From NCBI RefSeq assembly GCF_000514775.1, contig NZ_AZWO01000039.1, forward strand, positions 138 through 48,511: 48,374 nt of DNA. Reading direction: 5' to 3'. Origin of the DNA: Salinispora pacifica CNR114 (lineage in GTDB: Bacteria > Actinomycetota > Actinomycetes > Mycobacteriales > Micromonosporaceae). The position numbers and the translations under genes are program-made. This document shows, piece after piece, positions 44,418-48,374 of this stretch. A model generated the notes under the pieces. It was not told where the DNA came from. It did no database searches and saw only the letters and a program-made list of their open reading frames with translations. Within the stretch, counting starts at the first letter, position 1, and each line of letters starts with the position of its first letter.

Positions 44418-44832
44418 CACCCAGACCGATCCGCACCAGTTGAACTGGTTGCTGGCTAAGTTCGTCCGGCATACCGACGGGGCCCGGGATGCTGTCGCCG
44501 TTTCCACCGACGGCCTGTTGATAGCCGCATCGGCGGGACTGGACCGGGGGGCCGCGGACCAGTTGGCGGCGATCGTGTCCAGTATGTCGAGCCTGGCACG
44601 AACAGCCTCTCGGAAGTACGACTTCGATGGACTGAAGCTGATCATGATCGAGATGAGGCGAGGGTTCCTCCTGATATCGACGATCGGTGACGGTAGCTGC
44701 CTGGGTGTGCTCGCCGAAGGCGGATGCGACCTGGGACTGGTCGGCTACGAAATCTCGCTCCTCGCTGAGCGGTTCGGCGCCATGCTGACCCCCGCCCTGA
44801 TCTCCGAGTCGAGACGGGTCCTACCCCGGTGA
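44407..44832 (+). CDS. Roadblock/LC7 protein (CvnB type)
   Basis: From GTG 44407 the protein has 141 residues: LNWLLAKFVRHTDGARDAVAVSTDGLLIAASAG and AADQLAAIVSSMSSLARTAS are the Roadblock/LC7 core. These proteins dimerise and act as GAP-like or scaffold partners for the GTPase CvnD. The start overlaps the kinase gene by 11 bases, with GGAGG four bases upstream, and the stop overlaps the DUF742 gene by four. Confidence 0.93.
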   Translation: MTVDTQTDPHQLNWLLAKFVRHTDGARDAVAVSTDGLLIAASAGLDRGAADQLAAIVSSMSSLARTASRKYDFDGLKLIMIEMRRGFLLISTIGDGSCLGVLAEGGCDLGLVGYEISLLAERFGAMLTPALISESRRVLPR

Positions 44833-45257
44833 ACGACAGCGGACCCCGGCTGCCCGACCCGCGGATGATCCCACACTGGACCTCCACGCGGCCGCCAGCT
44901 CCCGTGGAACCGCAGCCGCCCGCCGCGGAACCGGCGGACGAGGCGGCGGTGCGTCCGTTCCTGCTCACCGGCGGGCGTACCCGGCCGGTGCAGGACGGGC
45001 TGCGGGTGGAGACCCTGCTCTCCGCCCGGCCCGCAGCGCTCTCCGCACCGCTGCGTTTCGAGGCCAACCGAATCGTGACGCTGTGCCAGCGACCCACCAG
45101 TGTCGCAGATCTAGCGGTGGCGATGCGGGTACCGCTCGGCGTGGTCCGGGTGCTCGTCGCCGACCTCCTCACCGAGGGCCACCTGCGTCGCGAGGAAGAG
45201 GGCGAGTTCTCCCTCGCCATGCTTGAGAGGATCAGAGACCGTGTCCGCGCCCTCTAG
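44829..45257 (+). CDS. DUF742 protein (CvnC type)
   Basis: This 142-residue protein has a Pro-rich N-terminus and a DUF742 winged-helix-like core: VRPFLLTGGRTRPVQDGLRVETLL, then FEANRIVTLCQRPTSVADLAVAMRVPLGVVRVLVADLLTEGHL. It is the third gene of the conservon, starting with GTGA overlap (four bases) with the roadblock gene and ending 17 bases inside the GTPase gene. Confidence 0.93.
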   Translation: MNDSGPRLPDPRMIPHWTSTRPPAPVEPQPPAAEPADEAAVRPFLLTGGRTRPVQDGLRVETLLSARPAALSAPLRFEANRIVTLCQRPTSVADLAVAMRVPLGVVRVLVADLLTEGHLRREEEGEFSLAMLERIRDRVRAL

Positions 45258-45846
45258 CTATCGGTCCGCGCCCACGTCCGTGAAGATCGTGGTCAGTGGC
45301 GGATTCGGGGTCGGCAAGACCACCTTCGTCGGGGCCATCTCGGAGATCGAACCCCTGGTCACTGAGGCCGAAATGACCGAAGTGTCGGTGGGCGTCGACG
45401 ACGTCACCGGGGTCGCGGCCAAGACCACCACCACAGTGGCCCTGGACTTCGGCCGAATCAGTCTCGATGAGTCCCTGCTGATGTACCTGTTTGGCACGCC
45501 GGGTCAGGACCGCTTCGCTTTTCTGTGGGACGACCTCGTGGACGGTGCGTTGGGAGCGGTTGTCCTGGTCGACACCCGTCGCATCGAGGACTGCTTTCCC
45601 GCCATCGACTACTTCGAGGATCATAACGTTCCTTTCCTGTTGGCGATCAACAACTTCGACGTGGCCTACCGGTTCGAGCTCACCGAGGTACGAGAGGCCC
45701 TGGGGGTGGCGGACGACGTGCTGATCGTGGATTGCGACGCCCGCGACCGGGGGTCGGTCAAGCAGGTGTTGACCGCGCTCACCGAGGTGGTCCTGACCCA
45801 ACACCTAGCTCGGTCAACCGTCGGTGATGTCGCCGGCAGAGCCTAA
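45241..45846 (+). CDS. Conservon GTPase (CvnD type)
   Basis: From GTG 45241 the protein has 201 residues. The P-loop is SGGFGVGKTTFVGA, the switch region has EVSVGVDDV, G3 is the atypical FGTPGQDRF, and G4 is NNFD in place of NKxD, all usual in this MglA-like/Arf-like family. It closes the conservon. In Streptomyces the complex of the four proteins sits at the membrane and influences development and secondary metabolism. The start inside the DUF742 gene keeps stoichiometric expression. Confidence 0.93.
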   Translation: MSAPSSYRSAPTSVKIVVSGGFGVGKTTFVGAISEIEPLVTEAEMTEVSVGVDDVTGVAAKTTTTVALDFGRISLDESLLMYLFGTPGQDRFAFLWDDLVDGALGAVVLVDTRRIEDCFPAIDYFEDHNVPFLLAINNFDVAYRFELTEVREALGVADDVLIVDCDARDRGSVKQVLTALTEVVLTQHLARSTVGDVAGRA

Positions 45847-45866
45847 CGAGAAGGGGAACACGCGCG

Positions 45867-46838
45867 ATGCGGATACCAGCTTGGATCAGGGCAACGTCCC
45901 TCGTCGGCTCGGCCGTACTGGCTCTGGCTGGGTGTGCGTCCGATATTCAGCCCAAAGTCGCGGCCCCCGGCCCACCCACGGCGACCGACTGCGGCACCTT
46001 GACCCTGGCGGTAAACCCGTGGGTCGGGTACGAGGCAAACCTCGCCGTCATCAGCTACCTGGCCAAGAACCGGCTCAACTGCACCGTGGTCGAGAAGGAC
46101 CTGAGTGAGGAAGACTCCTGGAAGCTGCTCGCCGCCGGCGAGGTCGACGCGATCCTGGAGAACTGGGGTCACGACGACTTGAAAAAGCAGTACATCGATG
46201 ACGAGCGGGTCGCCGTGGAGCACGGCCTCACCGGTAACAAGGGCATCATCGGCTGGTATGTCCCGCCATGGCTGGCCGAGAGGTACCCGGGCATCACCGA
46301 CTGGCGGAAGCTCAACGACTACGCCTTTCTGTTCCGGACCCCCGGCTCCGGCGGCAAAGGAGAGTTGCTCGGTGGCGACCCCAGCTACGTCACCAACGAC
46401 GAGGCCCTGATCCGAAACCTGAAGCTGAACTACACGGTCACCTTCACCGGTAGTGAGGACAAGTTGATCGAGGCGTTCCGTGCGGCGGAGGAGGAACGGC
46501 GGGCCGTCATCGGGTACTTCTACGCACCCCAGTGGTTCCTCTCCGAGGTCGATCTGGTGCACATCAGACTCCCTGAGTACACCCCCGGGTGCGACGCCGA
46601 TCCGGCGACGGTGGCCTGTGACTACCAGCCGTACGATCTCGACAAGATCGCCAACCGGGAGTTCGCCGAATCCGGTAGCCCGGCCGCGGGTTTGATCAAG
46701 AACTTCCAGTGGACTAACGCCGATCAGAACACGGTCGCTCGCTACATCCGGCAGGACAAGCTGTCCCGAGACGAGGCCGCCAAGAAATGGCTGGACGCGA
46801 ACCCTGACGTCTGGCAGTCCTGGCTGCCTGCCACCTGA
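45867..46838 (+). CDS. Glycine-betaine/choline-type ABC substrate-binding lipoprotein
   Basis: This 323-residue lipoprotein has lipobox LALAGC (Cys 23). The OpuAC domain begins LTLAVNPWVGYEANLAVISYLAKN and has VDAILENWGHDDL and GIIGWYVPPWLAERYPGI, with the Trp/Tyr residues that form the aromatic cage for quaternary amines. ATG 45867 follows AAGGGGAA only 20 bases after the GTPase stop, so it is likely in the same transcript. No permease or ATPase is next to it; it must pair with one encoded elsewhere or act as a ligand sensor for the conservon. Confidence 0.9.
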   Translation: MRIPAWIRATSLVGSAVLALAGCASDIQPKVAAPGPPTATDCGTLTLAVNPWVGYEANLAVISYLAKNRLNCTVVEKDLSEEDSWKLLAAGEVDAILENWGHDDLKKQYIDDERVAVEHGLTGNKGIIGWYVPPWLAERYPGITDWRKLNDYAFLFRTPGSGGKGELLGGDPSYVTNDEALIRNLKLNYTVTFTGSEDKLIEAFRAAEEERRAVIGYFYAPQWFLSEVDLVHIRLPEYTPGCDADPATVACDYQPYDLDKIANREFAESGSPAAGLIKNFQWTNADQNTVARYIRQDKLSRDEAAKKWLDANPDVWQSWLPAT

Positions 46839-46993
46839 GCTGGACGCCCGGGCCGGGTGTGTGTGCGTGGGCCTTGACCGATGGTCAGTTCATCGACCTT
46901 CCGCCGGACCGGAGAGCCCGCTGGCCCAGGGCCAGCAAGCAGGATCTCCGGTGCCGCCGGCGGCCGCATCCTGGAGGGCAACGACCCGGCGCG

Positions 46994-47419
46994 GTGCGCC
47001 GACGCGCGGACCAGATCATCGACGCCGGTGTCCAACTGCACGTCGAGGCCACCACGCTCATGTACATCGAGCTGGGAAAGGACCTCATGCTGCTCAAGTT
47101 CCTCGACTTGGTCGAGCTGGCGCGGCGGCTGAGCGCACAGGACCTGCGCACCCTGGTTGAACGGACCCGACGGTACGGGTGCGCGGAGAGCGCGTACTAC
47201 GCGCTGTACCACGCCCGACTGCTCTACCCCGCGGACGTGCCGGCTGGCTGGGTCGAGACGTTCGCCTGGGTCGACCCGGAGGTGATCGAGGTTTACGGCG
47301 TGCTGGACAACGACGCGCGGCGGTGGGAGCGGAGCTTCGCCGAGCGCTTCTTCGACTCCGGGCGGTGGCGGTCGCTGACCGCCCACAGCACCGTCCCCGG
47401 CCCGCGGGCGGTGGTGTGA
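46994..47419 (+). pseudogene. Nucleotidyltransferase family protein, N-terminus lost
   Basis: The readable part begins DQIIDAGVQLHVEATTLMYIELGKDLMLLKFLDLVEL and continues LVERTRRYGCAESAYYALYHARLLYPADVP to the end. I recognise this as the C-terminal portion of the NTP_transf_5-type proteins found with ABC transporters in peptide natural-product clusters. The N-terminal catalytic part is absent; upstream frames (46859-46993) are unrelated. GTG 46994 has no ribosome binding site. The stop TGA shares one base with the ATG of the ABC gene. Confidence 0.55.
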
Positions 47420-47608
47420 TGGGCGCCCGCGCAGCCCAGGCAGGCGACGTCGTCTTCTCCGGTGACGGCCGGTTCGCCGGCGCCCTGCGAGCGCTGCTAC
47501 CGGATCACCTGCGCCGAGCCCGGCCGGCCCTGGTCACCCTGGTGATCCTGCAGCTCGTGCAGACCGTGGCCCTGCTCTACCTACCGAGGTTGGGAGTGTG
47601 GATATCTA
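47419..47608 (+). pseudogene. ABC transporter (TM domain) gene cut by an insertion sequence
   Basis: ATG 47419 (TGATG overlap with the previous gene) begins a frame: GDGRFAGALRALLPDHLRRARPALVTLVILQLVQTVALLYLP, the first cytoplasmic part and first membrane helix of an exporter-type ABC half transporter. The expected continuation is lost after about residue 62, where DNA of the insertion sequence starts. It belongs with the nucleotidyltransferase remnant. Confidence 0.75.
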
Positions 47609-48374
47609 ACGGCCCTGTCTCACTTTCGGTGGTGACGGTGGGTGCTGTTATCCGAGGAGGATGCGGTGGCGGAGCAGGGTGAAGCCTGCTCGTCCGTGCA
47701 TTTGACGTGCGATTCGTTTGGTCTTGGTGTTGACGCCTTCGGTGGGGCCGTTGCTGTAGGGGAGCGTGAGCGCGGCGTTCACGGCGTCGCGGTCGCGTTC
47801 CAGGCCCCTGGTCAAGGCGTGCAGGTGAGGTAGATCGACCGCGCGAACCTGCAGGATCCAGTGCGAGAGCCGGTCGGTGTTTGCGGGCTGAGGCGTCAGG
47901 AGCTCGGCGAAGCGTCCGACAGCGGCGGCGAGTTGCGTCATCTCTGGGCAGGCGGCGGTGAGCCGTGCCAGTAGATCTCGATGCTCGGGCTTGAGGTTGT
48001 CGGGTCTGGTGAGGATCATCCGGGCGAGGCGGCGTGGGGAGATGTGGCTGCGGTCGGCGTCCGCGCGGCCTTGGTTGATGTACTTGTGCAGGAGGTTGAG
48101 GCAGCCGGTGAAGCCGAGGGCCTTGATCTCTTCGAAGAGATGCTTGACGCCGACGCCGGGGTCCTCGGCCCGACGTTTGCGTAGGTGCTCACGGTAGGGG
48201 TCGACGAGGCTGGCACGGTATTTAGGTACGCGGAGCATCCGCTCGGGCCGGTCGGCTCGCGCGTAGCGTTTGACGGTGTTCAGGGATAGCTGCAGGCGGC
48301 GGGCGCATTCCAGCAGGCCCACGCCTTGGTCGAGCAGGTCATGGACCTGGTGCCAGCGTTGCTGGGTCGTCTGC
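47609..48374. mobile_element. ISL3-family insertion sequence, right edge outside window
   Basis: The element begins at about 47609-47612 (GGCCCTGTCTCACTTTCGG), where the ABC gene loses its homology, and reaches past the window end. It carries the transposase on the minus strand. ISL3 elements make 8-bp target duplications; the candidate is in the bases just before 47609 (GATATCTAA region), but the other end is not visible. Confidence 0.7.
47648..48373 (-). CDS. ISL3-family transposase, C-terminal part
   Basis: The frame is open to the right edge (242 residues visible). It contains an HTH-like stretch, QGVGLLECARRLQLSLNTVKRYARA, then GYLTGC-like core positions (KALGFTGCLNLLHKYI), and ends with LPYSNGPTEGVNTKTKRIARQMHGRAGFTLLRHRILL, the SNG-x-x-EG-x-N-x-K signature of ISL3 transposases, which includes the last catalytic Glu. 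The N-terminal zinc finger and first Asp residues are outside. The visible part has no frameshift, so it may be active. Confidence 0.9.
   Translation of the reverse strand, partial: QTTQQRWHQVHDLLDQGVGLLECARRLQLSLNTVKRYARADRPERMLRVPKYRASLVDPYREHLRKRRAEDPGVGVKHLFEEIKALGFTGCLNLLHKYINQGRADADRSHISPRRLARMILTRPDNLKPEHRDLLARLTAACPEMTQLAAAVGRFAELLTPQPANTDRLSHWILQVRAVDLPHLHALTRGLERDRDAVNAALTLPYSNGPTEGVNTKTKRIARQMHGRAGFTLLRHRILLG

Overview
The window looks like chromosome from a high-GC actinomycete, most likely Micromonosporaceae (Micromonospora/Salinispora-like). The support is strong GC bias at third codon positions, frequent GTG/TTG starts, the KorAB 2-oxoglutarate:ferredoxin oxidoreductase, an XRE-DUF5753/DUF397 pair, a PopR/ClgR-like regulator next to clpP, and a complete four-gene conservon (sensor kinase, roadblock, DUF742, GTPase). 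The genus is an inference. No rRNA, tRNA or CRISPR was seen.

Left part (1-8.1 kb): the N-terminus of a secreted C39-like peptidase runs off the left edge. Then come korA-korB, a two-helix K+ channel with an RCK domain on the minus strand, a PopR/ClgR-like regulator with clpP, and an AEC-family carrier. Redox and detoxification stretch (8.1-20 kb): two tandem ABM monooxygenases, a membrane-anchored haloalkane-dehalogenase-like hydrolase, a TetR regulator divergent from a quinone-oxidoreductase-like MDR enzyme, a GH15 glucosidase with an SDR, an NmrA-like reductase behind a textbook SoxR box, MFS exporters, and an SMP-30 lactonase divergent from an Lrp/AsnC regulator.

Middle (20-31.8 kb): a secreted protein of unknown function, luxS, and a minus-strand run encoding two small proteins, a Cys-rich protein, a polysaccharide deacetylase and an MGDG-synthase-type glycosyltransferase. 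This run is divergent from the XRE/DUF397 pair. A coupled methyltransferase/phosphotransferase pair and rtcB followed by a DUF3626 gene come next. Then (31.9-38 kb) a leaderless, self-controlled ArsR-MFS operon and metH, which is preceded by what I read as an S-adenosylhomocysteine riboswitch with a ribosome-binding-site expression platform. LuxS and MetH together with the riboswitch place two steps of the activated methyl cycle in one window.

Right part (38-48.4 kb): a small membrane protein and an LPxTG-anchored choice-of-anchor-A surface protein, then about 1.3 kb of truncated and frameshifted gene fragments, then the conservon with a glycine-betaine-type binding lipoprotein. The last segment is a truncated nucleotidyltransferase and an ABC transporter gene broken by an ISL3-family insertion sequence that runs off the right edge.

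Most interesting signals: the SAH riboswitch upstream of metH, the SoxR box at 14858-14888, operators built into promoters (TetR/MDR and ArsR/MFS), LuxS in an actinomycete, the RtcB-DUF3626 pair, and the small-protein/cell-envelope operon facing XRE-DUF397.
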